Part shown: one piece after another, positions 27,251 to 34,938 of the stretch | Position numbering within the stretch: position 1 is the first letter of the stretch | Layout: the number at the start of each line of letters is the position of its first letter | Source: Salipiger abyssi | GTDB lineage: Bacteria; Pseudomonadota; Alphaproteobacteria; Rhodobacterales; Rhodobacteraceae | Direction: 5' to 3' | Length of the DNA stretch: 64,000 nucleotides | NCBI RefSeq assembly: GCF_001975705.1 | Contig: NZ_CP015093.1 | Coordinates: 2,976,001-3,040,000 of the forward strand | Position numbers and translations under genes: made by a program | The notes under the pieces: generated by a model | Told to the model about the DNA's origin: nothing | The model's database searches: none | The model's input: only the letters and a program-made list of their open reading frames with translations

Positions 27251-27365
27251 CGCGGCTTTGCCGCGTCACTCCGCAGGAGTGCTTGAGGGTCACCCCGGAG
27301 GGGTGCTCTAGGAATGGCGCCGCGGCAAAGCCGCGTCGCCGGGGGCGCGGGCCTGCGGCCCGCGC
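27251..27365. repeat. Array of five perfect triloop hairpins
   Basis: Five consecutive stems, each with a 3-base loop, fill the gap between malate synthase and the GlcG-like gene: CGCGGC/GCCGCG loop TTT (27251-27265), ACTCC/GGAGT loop GCA (27268-27280), CACCCC/GGGGTG loop GGA (27291-27305), CGCGGC/GCCGCG loop AAA (27321-27335), and GCGCGGGCC/GGCCCGCGC loop TGC (27345-27365). The first and fourth share their stem with complementary loops. It looks like a mosaic extragenic repeat. Confidence 0.8.
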
Positions 27366-27407
27366 GAAATGCGTATTTGCAAAGAGAAGACGCGAAGGGA
27401 GATTGAG

Positions 27408-27836
27408 ATGGCCGGGATTTCGCTGAGCCGGGCGCGGGTGATGATCCGCAAGACGCTGGAACGAGGCAAGGAGCTGGGGCTCAACCCGCTCTCGGTGGTG
27501 GTGCTGGATGCGGGCGGCAATATCATCGCCTTCGAACGGCAGGACGGCGCCAGCCCGGGCCGGTTCCAGATCGCCCATGGCAAGGCCTATGGGGCCGTGA
27601 TGCTGGGCATGCCGGGCAGCGCACAGATGGCGCGCGCTGAAGCACAGGCCTATTTCATCGCCGCCGCCAACGGCGCCTTTGGCGGGCAGCTGATTCCCGT
27701 GCCGGGCGGCGTTTTGGTCAAGGATTCCAAGGGCCGCGTTCTCGGCGCGCTCGGCGTGACCGGCGACAGCTCCGACAATGACGCGGCTGCCGCGAAAGCA
27801 GGCGTCGAGGCCGCGGGGCTGGTCGCAGAGGTCTGA
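27408..27836 (+). CDS. GlcG/HbpS-like (DUF336) protein
   Basis: A 142-residue protein of the GlcG/HbpS family, a fold known to bind heme or small ligands and often found with glycolate and diol catabolism genes. Recognisable parts are V-V-V-L-D-A-G-G-N near residue 28 and the G-A-L-G-V-T-G-D segment near 118, close to the C-terminus. There is no signal peptide, so it should be cytoplasmic. GAAGGGAG precedes the ATG; an upstream extension in frame from 27369 lacks one. Its position after malate synthase parallels glcG in E. coli. The biochemical function is not known. Confidence 0.87.
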   Translation: MAGISLSRARVMIRKTLERGKELGLNPLSVVVLDAGGNIIAFERQDGASPGRFQIAHGKAYGAVMLGMPGSAQMARAEAQAYFIAAANGAFGGQLIPVPGGVLVKDSKGRVLGALGVTGDSSDNDAAAAKAGVEAAGLVAEV

Positions 27837-27901
27837 GCGGTCTTTCAGCGGGGCGGGCGATGCACTATGTTTCAGTGCAGTAGCAGAGAAATGAGGTTTC
27901 C

Positions 27902-28678
27902 ATGGCCCGCCCGGTCGTCGGTATCATCGGCAATCACCATCTGATCAACGACAGTTACCCGGCGCATGCGGGCGGCGAGATGAACACCGAAGCCGTGGCC
28001 TGCGTCTCGGACTGTCTGCCGCTGCTGATTGCCGCCGATCCGCGTTTTGTCAGCGTCGAGGAGTTGATGGAGGTCTGCGACGGCTTCCTGCTCACCGGCG
28101 GGCGGCCGAATGTGCACCCGGAGGAATATGGCGAGGAGGCGACCGAGGCACATGGCGCTTTCGACCGGGCCCGCGACGCCATCGTGCTGCCGCTGGTGCG
28201 CGCCTGCGTCGAGCGCGGGCAGCCTTTCCTCGGCATCTGCCGGGGCTTTCAGGAGGTCAACGTCGCCATGGGCGGCACGCTTTACCCCGAGATCCGCGAT
28301 CTGCCGGGCCGCATGAATCACCGCATGCCGCCCGACGGCACCATCGAGGAGAAATTCGCCTTGCGCCACAAGGTGACGCTGAGCGAGGGCGGGGTGTTTC
28401 ACAAGCTTTTCGGCGCGCCGGAGGTGATGACCAACACGCTGCACGGGCAGGGGATCAAGCGCCCCGGTGCCCGGATCGAGATCGAGGGCTTTGCCCCCGA
28501 CGGCACGCCGGAGGCGCTTGTGGTCAAGGGCGCGCCGGGCTTCACGCTATCGGTGCAGTGGCATCCGGAATGGGACGCGGCCAACGACCCGGTCTCGCGC
28601 CCGCTCTTCGAGGCGTTTGGCGAGGCGGTGCGCGCCTGGGCCGCGAGCAAGCGCACGCCGCAGCGGATTTCCGCCTGA
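27902..28678 (+). CDS. Peptidase C26 glutamine-amidotransferase-like hydrolase
   Basis: A 258-residue class-I glutamine-amidotransferase-fold hydrolase, closest to gamma-glutamyl-gamma-aminobutyrate hydrolase PuuD. The nucleophile is Cys113 in F-L-G-I-C-R-G-F-Q-E. The His-Glu pair is His221/Glu223 in V-Q-W-H-P-E-W. It should release glutamate from gamma-glutamylated amines, but the PuuD substrate is inferred from the family, and the other puu genes are absent from the neighbourhood. ATG 27902 lies 65 bases after the GlcG-like gene, close enough to share an mRNA. Confidence 0.9.
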   Translation: MARPVVGIIGNHHLINDSYPAHAGGEMNTEAVACVSDCLPLLIAADPRFVSVEELMEVCDGFLLTGGRPNVHPEEYGEEATEAHGAFDRARDAIVLPLVRACVERGQPFLGICRGFQEVNVAMGGTLYPEIRDLPGRMNHRMPPDGTIEEKFALRHKVTLSEGGVFHKLFGAPEVMTNTLHGQGIKRPGARIEIEGFAPDGTPEALVVKGAPGFTLSVQWHPEWDAANDPVSRPLFEAFGEAVRAWAASKRTPQRISA

Positions 28679-28762
28679 TCCTTTGCCGCACCTTGCTCTG
28701 ACGCAAGGCGTCTTCCGCATATCCGCGCTACCCTGACTGCGTTTTTGCAGAGGGAGGCAACG

Positions 28763-29305
28763 ATGCGCGTACTCGTTCTTTATGCCACCACCGAAGGGCA
28801 GACCCGCAAGATCTGCCGTTTCGCCGCCGATCGTCTGGTGTCGGAGGGCCATAGCGTCGAACTGCTCAATGCGGAAGATGCCGAGGGGCTTGATGCCGGG
28901 CGCTTCGATGCCGCGCTGCTGGCGGGCTCGGTGCATATCGGAAAGATCCAGCCGGCGCTGATTGCTGCCGCGAGGGAGCACGCGGGGGCGCTGGCCAAGA
29001 TGCCGACGCTCTATCTGCAAGTCTCGCTCGCCGCCGCCGGCAAGGATCCGGGCGAGCTGGAGGAGCTGCGCGAAATCGCCCGGGAGGCGGCGGAGGGCTT
29101 TGGTTGGGAGCCGTCGCGGACCGAGCAGGTGGCCGGGGCGTTCCGCTTTTCCGAATATGATTTCTTCAAGAGCTGGGCGATGCGCTGGATCGCGTCGCAG
29201 CATCGTCAGGAGGTCGATCCCGGACGCGACAGGGACTATACCGACTGGACGGCGCTCGGAGAGATCCTCGACGACTGGGCCGCGAGCGCCGCCGAGCGGC
29301 GCTGA
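28763..29305 (+). CDS. HemG-like flavodoxin domain protein
   Basis: A 180-residue flavodoxin-fold protein. The FMN phosphate loop T-T-E-G-Q-T is at about residues 9-14, and the next flavin contact A-G-S-V-H-I-G follows near 60. The C-terminal F-S-E-Y-D-F-F-K and D-Y-T-D-W are typical of HemG, the menaquinone-dependent protoporphyrinogen IX dehydrogenase of gammaproteobacteria. A role in heme synthesis is possible, but alphaproteobacteria usually use HemJ, so other redox work is equally possible. GGGAGG precedes the ATG at 28763. Confidence 0.85.
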   Translation: MRVLVLYATTEGQTRKICRFAADRLVSEGHSVELLNAEDAEGLDAGRFDAALLAGSVHIGKIQPALIAAAREHAGALAKMPTLYLQVSLAAAGKDPGELEELREIAREAAEGFGWEPSRTEQVAGAFRFSEYDFFKSWAMRWIASQHRQEVDPGRDRDYTDWTALGEILDDWAASAAERR

Positions 29306-29727
29306 ACCGTCCCTTGTTCGGTCAGTGTGTCGGGGAGGTCGCCCCGACCGCACGAAACCGCGATTCGCCGACGCTGAAAGCGCCGGTCACGGGCCTGCGC
29401 GGCGGCTGTCCGGCGTCCGATTGCCTGCCGGGCCGGGAGAAAAGGCAAACTCTTGCCGGGCAGGGCGTTTCGGCCCCTTCTGCGCCTGATCCGGCGGTCC
29501 CGGCGGCCTGGCTGAAACCGCCGCTGCCGCGGGTTTCAGCGGTCTCAATCAGCGAAAGATTTTCCGGTTGTGAAAGATGGGCGTTCGACTCGACATTTCC
29601 CGCCGGACGTTCGAAAAGCGCAGCACGTTCGGGCGAAGCGGCGGCTTCGTCCCGCGTATGTGTCGGGAGGAGGGTCCGGCGCGAAGCCGGGCAAAAAGGA
29701 CTGTGTTTTCAAAAGGAGCCAGAACTC
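29306..29727. other. 422-bp leader or intergenic stretch before the peroxiredoxin gene
   Basis: There is no supported gene. One frame is open into the peroxiredoxin gene but lacks a start with a ribosome-binding site. A 9-bp inverted repeat GCTGAAACC (29511-29519) and GGTTTCAGC (29532-29540) is the main structure. The length suggests a long 5' UTR or a distant regulator site. Confidence 0.5.
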
Positions 29728-30270
29728 ATGAAGACGAATGTAAAGCTGCCCGACGTCACTTTCCGCACCCGCGTGCGCGACGAAAGCGTGGGCGGCCCGA
29801 ACCCGTTCCGCTGGCAGGACATGACCACGGCGGATTACTTTTCCGGCAAGCGCGTGATTCTGTTCTCGCTGCCCGGTGCCTTCACCCCGACTTGCTCGAC
29901 CTACCAGCTTCCGGGCTTCGAGAACAATTTCGAGGAGTTCAAGGCGCAGGGCATCGACGAGATCTACTGTCTCTCGGTCAATGACAGCTTTGTCATGAAC
30001 CAGTGGGCCAAGGCGCAGGGCATCGAGAACGTCAAGGTGATCCCCGACGGTTCGGGCGAGTTCACCCGCAAGATGGGCATGCTCGTGAACAAGGACAATC
30101 TCGGCTTTGGCGTGCGCTCCTGGCGCTATGCGGCCATCGTCAACAACGGTGTGGTCGAAGCCTGGTTCGAAGAGCCCGGCCTGATGGACAACTGCCCGGA
30201 CGACCCCTATGGCGAGTCGAGCCCGGAAACCCTGCTGGCCTATCTCAAGCAGGCGGTTGCGGCGGAATAA
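29728..30270 (+). CDS. Peroxiredoxin, Prx5 type
   Basis: A 180-residue thiol peroxidase of the Prx5 subfamily, reducing hydrogen peroxide and organic hydroperoxides in the cytoplasm. The peroxidatic cysteine is Cys56 in P-G-A-F-T-P-T-C-S. The conserved Arg in the G-V-R-S-W-R-Y segment near 130-136 completes the active site. Additional cysteine is present at D-N-C-P-D-D near residue 157, a possible resolving thiol. The fused glutaredoxin domain found in some family members is absent. AGGAG precedes ATG 29728. A strong terminator ends the unit. Confidence 0.94.
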   Translation: MKTNVKLPDVTFRTRVRDESVGGPNPFRWQDMTTADYFSGKRVILFSLPGAFTPTCSTYQLPGFENNFEEFKAQGIDEIYCLSVNDSFVMNQWAKAQGIENVKVIPDGSGEFTRKMGMLVNKDNLGFGVRSWRYAAIVNNGVVEAWFEEPGLMDNCPDDPYGESSPETLLAYLKQAVAAE

Positions 30271-30293
30271 GCCTTTCGCAACAGACGATTAAG

Positions 30294-30325
30294 AGCCCCG
30301 TCGTGCCCGGCACGGCGGGGCTTTT
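30294..30325 (+). terminator. Intrinsic terminator after the peroxiredoxin gene
   Basis: AGCCCCG (30294-30300) and CGGGGCT (30316-30322) pair, with inner pairing GTGCC/GGCAC, followed by TTTT. It may also serve the converging FUSC gene. Confidence 0.85.
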
Positions 30326-30337
30326 CCTTGCGCGGGC

Positions 30338-31474
30338 TCAGCGTGCCGCCCGCTCGGCGTGCTGCGCCGCAAGGTGGTGACGATCGTCGAGCGAAGAGAG
30401 CAGCACCGCGATCGCGATGCCCACGCTGGCGCCCAGCAGCGTGTCGAGCACCCGCTCCGGCGCCATGGCGGCGCCCGATGCCTGCGGCGCGGCAAGCTGG
30501 GTCATCAGCAGCGCCATCGGGGTCACAAAGATCTGCCCCAGCGCGTAATTGCTGCCGATTACCAGCTCGGTGACGAATTGCAGCACGAACAGCACGGCGA
30601 TGACCGTCCAGGCCGAGGGGTCCTGGATCAGGATGACCCAGGCGAGGGTCGCGCCCAGCATCGTGCCGGCCAGCCGTTGCAGCGCCCGGTGCAAGTTGAT
30701 GTGCAGATGCGGCCCCTGCATCACCGCAAGCGCGCCCATGGCGGCCCAGACCGGGTGATCCGCGCCGGCGAGATGGCTGACAAAAAGCGCAATGGCGGCG
30801 CCGACCACGATCCGCGCGGCGGCCAGCAGCCGGTGGTTCAGCGGGCGCGCGGGCTCGGCGGGAAAGCGGCGCTCGGGGCCGGGGCGGTGGCGAAACCCTT
30901 CGGTGATCAGGCAGATGAGCCAGGCGAGCAGCGCGACGGCGGCGGTGGCGGCGCCGCGCTCCAGCACATCGGCAAAGCTGCCGGGATGGCTCAGCGCCGC
31001 GCCGGCGGCAAAGACGAAGATCAGCGATCCCGGCGGGCCGAACCGGCCGGTGACGGTGACGAAGAACAGCACGCCGCAGGCCAGCGCCAGCAGCAGCAGC
31101 TCGGCGGTGGCGGGCAGGCCGAGCCAGGCAAGAGTGGACATCGCGAGTACCGCCAGCGTCTGGCAGAGCGCGCTGAGCAGGACGATGCGGCTGCGGCCCC
31201 GGCGCGTCTCGAACCGTCCGAAAAGCGCTGCGAGCGCGCCGAGCGCGGCAAAGCCGATCAGATGCGCCCAGGGTGACAGCAGCACCAGCGGCAGTGCGAT
31301 GGCCACGGTCAGCCCGGCCTGAAGACCCACCAGCATCGAGTTGCGCAGCGACGGCTGGCGCGCCAGCGTGGCACTGTCTTCAAGGTGCCAGCGTTGCAGC
31401 AGGTGGCGGGCGGAATCGATCCGCCGCGGCGCTGTCATGCCGGAGGAGAGGGGCGGTTGAGGGGCGGCGCTCAT
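30338..31474 (-). CDS. FUSC-family inner-membrane protein
   Basis: A 378-residue protein of the FUSC family (related to aromatic acid exporter AaeB and YccS), with two sets of hydrophobic helices (about 50-170 and 230-360). The second block holds the family's H-P-V-W-A-A-M-G-A segment and a G-x-x-x-G run. These proteins are thought to export aromatic or other organic acids; the substrate is unknown. It starts at ATG 31474, overlapping the MarR stop as ATGA. A much longer open frame beyond the start runs antisense through MarR and is not coding. Confidence 0.88.
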   Translation of the reverse strand: MSAAPQPPLSSGMTAPRRIDSARHLLQRWHLEDSATLARQPSLRNSMLVGLQAGLTVAIALPLVLLSPWAHLIGFAALGALAALFGRFETRRGRSRIVLLSALCQTLAVLAMSTLAWLGLPATAELLLLALACGVLFFVTVTGRFGPPGSLIFVFAAGAALSHPGSFADVLERGAATAAVALLAWLICLITEGFRHRPGPERRFPAEPARPLNHRLLAAARIVVGAAIALFVSHLAGADHPVWAAMGALAVMQGPHLHINLHRALQRLAGTMLGATLAWVILIQDPSAWTVIAVLFVLQFVTELVIGSNYALGQIFVTPMALLMTQLAAPQASGAAMAPERVLDTLLGASVGIAIAVLLSSLDDRHHLAAQHAERAAR

Positions 31475-31929
31475 GCGGGGTTTTCCTGTAGCTCGGTCAG
31501 GCGCCTGTCGATGGCTTCGAAATGGCCCAGCATACGGTCGATCTCGGCATCGCTCAGATCGGCCATGATCCGCGCCTCGACGCTGGCCAGCTCCCTGCGG
31601 ATCTCCGCCACCCGGCGCTTGCCCCGGGCGGTGAGATGGATCAGCCGGGCGCGGCTGTCGTTTTCGTCGGTGCGCCGCTCGACCAGACCCTGACGCGAGA
31701 GGATGTCGATCACCCGCACGAGGCTCGACCCGTCGACGCCGACCAGCGCGGCAAGGGCCTTTTGCGTGATGCCGCCGCCGGTCTCTTCGAGATGGATCAG
31801 CGGCACCCAGGTGGCATCGGTGAGACCGGCTCTGGCCAGATGTGTATCGAGCGCGCGGCGCCAGCGCCGGGCGAGCAGGGAGAAGCGGATTCCAAAACGG
31901 AATCGGGGGGAGGAGGAGGGCGTGACCAT
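31471..31929 (-). CDS. MarR-family transcription regulator
   Basis: A 152-residue winged-helix regulator. The DNA-binding wing reads D-E-N-D-S-R-A-R-L-I-H-L-T-A-R-G-K near residues 90-106, and the recognition helix lies in A-L-V-G-V-D-G-S-S-L-V-R-V. MarR proteins usually repress their own operon and the pump beside them until a phenolic or similar ligand binds. Here the FUSC exporter is translationally coupled downstream, so repression of this pair is the likely job. ATG 31929 is chosen, with a palindrome just upstream as a candidate operator. Confidence 0.92.
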   Translation of the reverse strand: MVTPSSSPRFRFGIRFSLLARRWRRALDTHLARAGLTDATWVPLIHLEETGGGITQKALAALVGVDGSSLVRVIDILSRQGLVERRTDENDSRARLIHLTARGKRRVAEIRRELASVEARIMADLSDAEIDRMLGHFEAIDRRLTELQENPA

Positions 31930-31951
31930 GACGCGGATATAGCGGATTAAA

Positions 31952-31969
31952 TTTGATTTGCAATTCAAA
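31952..31969. promoter_or_regulatory. Candidate MarR operator
   Basis: TTTGATTTGCAATTCAAA is an 18-base near-perfect palindrome with one mismatched pair, 23 bases upstream of the MarR start. Size, AT-richness and place fit a MarR autoregulatory site. Confidence 0.55.
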
Positions 31970-32223
31970 CTTATTTGACGCGCCGAGGCCTGCCGTCCCC
32001 GGCGGAGGGCGCGGGGCGGGACCGCTGTGCCGGGCCCTGCGCGGAGCGGAAAATCTGTCGCGTTGCCCGTATATTGGCCGTTTGGTCTCTGCCGCATGGA
32101 AGACCGCGGGACGGAGCTTCGGGCGGGCCAGATTCCGCGTGACCTGGGGCCGGCGGCCACCTAGTTTGGACGCAATCATAAACGGTGCCGGAGGCGCCGA
32201 ACCGACCCGACAGGAAAACCACC

Positions 32224-33888
32224 ATGACCACCGACCAGCCGCTGCCTTTCACCTGCCGCAAATCGCCCGCGCGGGGGGCGCGGGGGGTTGTGGTGACCAA
32301 CCACCCGCTGGGCTCCGCCGCGGGCCACGAGATGATGGCCATGGGCGGCAATGCGGTGGATGCGGCGGTGGCGGCGCTGCTGACGCTGACCGTGGTCGAG
32401 CCGATGATGGTCGGCATCGCCGGCGGCGGCGTCTCGCATCTGCGCCTGCCGGATGGGGGGCATACGGTCTATGACTGCCTGTCGCAGGCCGCCGAAAGCG
32501 CGGTGCCCGACATGTTCACGCCGGTCTCGGACCGGCTGCCCGATTACATGGAGACCGCCGGGCGCAAGAACCTCGTCGGGCCTGCGGCTGTGGCGGTGCC
32601 GGGCAATCTGCGCGGCTGGTGCGCGATGCATGCAGACCATGGTGCGCTGCCCTTCGCCGATGTCATCGCGCCCGCGATCCGCCACGCGGCGGGCGGTTTC
32701 CGCGTGACGCAATACCTGTCGTCGAATATCGACCGCCATGCGGAGGATCTGGCGAAAGATCCCGAGATTGCGCGGCATTTCCTGCCCGATGGCACCCCCG
32801 CCAAACCCGGCCACCGGCTGGTGCAGGGCGATTATGCCGAGAGCCTGAAACTCATCGCGCGCGAGGGGGCGGAGGCGCTGCATGGCGGCGCGCTGGGGCA
32901 GGCGCTGGTCGACCGGCTGGCGGTGGAGGGCGCCGAGCCGGGGCTGGTCACCATGCGCGATCTGGAACGCTACGAGGCGCGCGAGCGCGACGCGATCTTC
33001 GGCAGCTATCGCGGTTTCGACATCGCCGGCCCGCCGCCGCCGGCCTCGTCGGGCGTGCATGTGGCGCAGATGCTGAACATGCTCGAAGCCTACGACATGG
33101 CGGCCATGGGGTTTGACAATCCGGACCGCCTGCACCTGCTGGCCGAGGTGATCCGCATCGGCTTCGAGGACCGCCGTGCCGCTTCGGGCGATCCGGATTT
33201 CGTCGATATCCCGGTCGAAAAGCTGATCTCCAAGGACTACGCCGAGGCCAGCCTTGCCCGCATCCGCCCGGCCGGGGGCATCAGCGCGGTGCCACCCGGA
33301 TATGAGAGCCGGAACACCACCCATATCACCGTGGCCGATGGCGACGGCATGATCGTCTCGGCCACCCATACGATCAACGGACTCTTCGGCGCGCGCTTCA
33401 TGGTGCCGGGCACGGGGATGATCCCCAACAACTACATGTATAATTTCGACCCGCATCCGGGAAAGGCGCTGTCGATCCAGCCGGGCAAGCGGGTGCCGAC
33501 CTCGATGGCGCCGATGATCGTGCTGAAGGACGGCGCACCGCGTTTTGCGTTGGGGCTGCCGGGGGCGGTGCGGATCTTCCCCAGCGCCATGCAGTCCATC
33601 GTCAACATGATCGATTTCGGCATGACCCCGCAGCAGGCGGTCGAGGCGCCGCGCCTCTGGACCGAGGGTGCGCATGTGGAGCTGGAACCGGACTATGCGC
33701 ATCACAAGGCGGCGCTGGAGGCGATTGGGCACGAGGTGAAGCTGGTGCCGCATATCGGCGGCGGCATGAACGCGATTGCCTTCGGGGCCGATGGCGAGAT
33801 GACGGGGGCGGCCTGCTGGCGCGCCGACGGCACGGTCTCGGCTTTGGGCGGCGGGCTTGCCGACGAGGGTGTGGCGTTCCACATCTGA
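32224..33888 (+). CDS. ggt: Gamma-glutamyltransferase family protein
   Basis: A 554-residue N-terminal-nucleophile hydrolase that self-cleaves and transfers or hydrolyses gamma-glutamyl groups, for example from glutathione. The processing and catalytic threonine is Thr365 in N-T-T-H-I. The glycine-rich G-M-I-P-N-N region and P-T-S-M-A-P motif follow. There is no clear signal peptide, so this member is probably cytoplasmic. ATG 32224 follows AGGAAAA. It is 33 bases ahead of an SDR gene on the same strand and likely co-transcribed. Confidence 0.92.
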   Translation: MTTDQPLPFTCRKSPARGARGVVVTNHPLGSAAGHEMMAMGGNAVDAAVAALLTLTVVEPMMVGIAGGGVSHLRLPDGGHTVYDCLSQAAESAVPDMFTPVSDRLPDYMETAGRKNLVGPAAVAVPGNLRGWCAMHADHGALPFADVIAPAIRHAAGGFRVTQYLSSNIDRHAEDLAKDPEIARHFLPDGTPAKPGHRLVQGDYAESLKLIAREGAEALHGGALGQALVDRLAVEGAEPGLVTMRDLERYEARERDAIFGSYRGFDIAGPPPPASSGVHVAQMLNMLEAYDMAAMGFDNPDRLHLLAEVIRIGFEDRRAASGDPDFVDIPVEKLISKDYAEASLARIRPAGGISAVPPGYESRNTTHITVADGDGMIVSATHTINGLFGARFMVPGTGMIPNNYMYNFDPHPGKALSIQPGKRVPTSMAPMIVLKDGAPRFALGLPGAVRIFPSAMQSIVNMIDFGMTPQQAVEAPRLWTEGAHVELEPDYAHHKAALEAIGHEVKLVPHIGGGMNAIAFGADGEMTGAACWRADGTVSALGGGLADEGVAFHI

Positions 33889-33921
33889 TCGCAACGGGAT
33901 CGCGGAAACGGAGAGGCATCC

Positions 33922-34653
33922 ATGAGGCAGAAGACATTGCTGCTGACGGGGGCGAGCCGGGGCATCGGCCATGCCACCGTCAAGGTCTTTCAGGCCGCCG
34001 GCTGGCGGGTGCTGACCGTGTCGCGCACCGCTTTCGATGCGCGCTGCCCCTGGCATGCGGGGCGCACCGATCACTTTCAGGGCGATCTCTCGGACCCGGC
34101 GAGCCGCGCCGATCTGGTGGCGCAGGTGCGCGAGAGCCTCGGGCAGAGCGGGCTGCATGCCATCGTCAACAATGCCGGGGTCTCGCCCAAGGGTGCGGAT
34201 GGCGAACGGCTGGGGGTGGCCGAGAGCTCGGATGCCGTCTGGCAGCATGTGCTGGCGGTGAACCTGATGGGGCCGGCGGCGCTGATGCGCGACCTGCTGC
34301 CCGAGCTCGAACGCGGGCAGGGGGCGGTGGTCAATGTGGGCTCGATTGTCGGCTCGCGGGTGCACCCGTTCGCGGGCGCGGCCTATGCCTGTTCCAAGGC
34401 GGCGCTGGCGGCACTGACCCGCGAGGCGGCTGGCGAGCTGGGGCCGCGCGGGGTGCGGGTGAACATGGTGACGCCGGGGGAGATCGAGACCGAGATCCTG
34501 TCGCCGGGCACCGAGGATATGACCCGGATCATCCCGCTGCGGCGGCTGGGCCAGCCCGACGAGGTGGCGCGGGTGGTGCTGTTCCTCTGCTCGGACGAGG
34601 CGTCTTATGTGAACGGCGCTTCCATCGACGTGAATGGCGGGCAGCATGTGTGA
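33922..34653 (+). CDS. Short-chain dehydrogenase/reductase
   Basis: A 243-residue classical SDR. The cofactor motif T-G-A-S-R-G-I-G is at residues 9-16, N-N-A-G is at 83-86, and the catalytic Tyr155 and Lys159 are in Y-A-C-S-K. Ser141 is the likely third catalytic residue. The C-terminal D-E-A-S-Y-V-N-G and D-V-N-G-G are standard. Basic residues after the first strand (V-S-R-T) favour NADP. The substrate cannot be told from sequence; the gene follows gamma-glutamyltransferase closely. Confidence 0.93.
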   Translation: MRQKTLLLTGASRGIGHATVKVFQAAGWRVLTVSRTAFDARCPWHAGRTDHFQGDLSDPASRADLVAQVRESLGQSGLHAIVNNAGVSPKGADGERLGVAESSDAVWQHVLAVNLMGPAALMRDLLPELERGQGAVVNVGSIVGSRVHPFAGAAYACSKAALAALTREAAGELGPRGVRVNMVTPGEIETEILSPGTEDMTRIIPLRRLGQPDEVARVVLFLCSDEASYVNGASIDVNGGQHV

Positions 34654-34688
34654 GGGTGGGGGCGGGACGCGTCTCCTCCCCTTGAGCG

Positions 34689-34694
34689 TATAAT
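34689..34694 (+). promoter_or_regulatory. Isolated TATAAT in the gap before the second repeat copy
   Basis: A perfect -10-like hexamer with no convincing -35 and no gene within reach on this strand. It may belong to the repeat region rather than to a promoter. Confidence 0.2.
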
Positions 34695-34736
34695 GGCAGA
34701 GACGGACCTTTCCGCTTGCGGAGGAACGCAAACGGT

Positions 34737-34849
34737 AGCTGCGTCATCGCCGGCCCGCGGGATGGCGAACGACATGGGGAGCCTCTCGATTTATCCCGGC
34801 CAAATCCGAAAGACCTCGACACTTTGCGCTGATGTCACCACATCGCCAG
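34737..34849 (-). repeat. Interspersed repeat, copy 2 (inverted relative to copy 1)
   Basis: Reverse complement of 34779-34849 matches 9570-9640 at about 65 of 71 positions, and similarity continues at the same spacing over 34737-34768. The 18-mer GGCCGGCGATGGCGCGGC follows at 34862-34879, as it occurs inside copy 1. The extra triloop hairpins found in copy 1 are missing here, so the family is a mosaic. It fills much of the gap between the SDR and the reductase gene. Confidence 0.85.
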
Positions 34850-34938
34850 CCCGGTGGGGCAGGCCGGCGATGGCGCGGCGGCTTCGCCTTGATTCCGCGC
34901 CGGGGCAACGCTCGGATGTCACGTCGGGGAGGGGGGCC

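Noticed and set aside
29314..29727. N-terminal extension of the peroxiredoxin
   Set aside because: No ribosome-binding site, atypical residue content, and the Prx5 domain begins exactly at 29728.
31475..32179. Upstream extension of the FUSC frame
   Set aside because: It runs through the MarR gene in another frame; the ATG at 31474 overlaps the MarR stop and gives the normal N-terminus.
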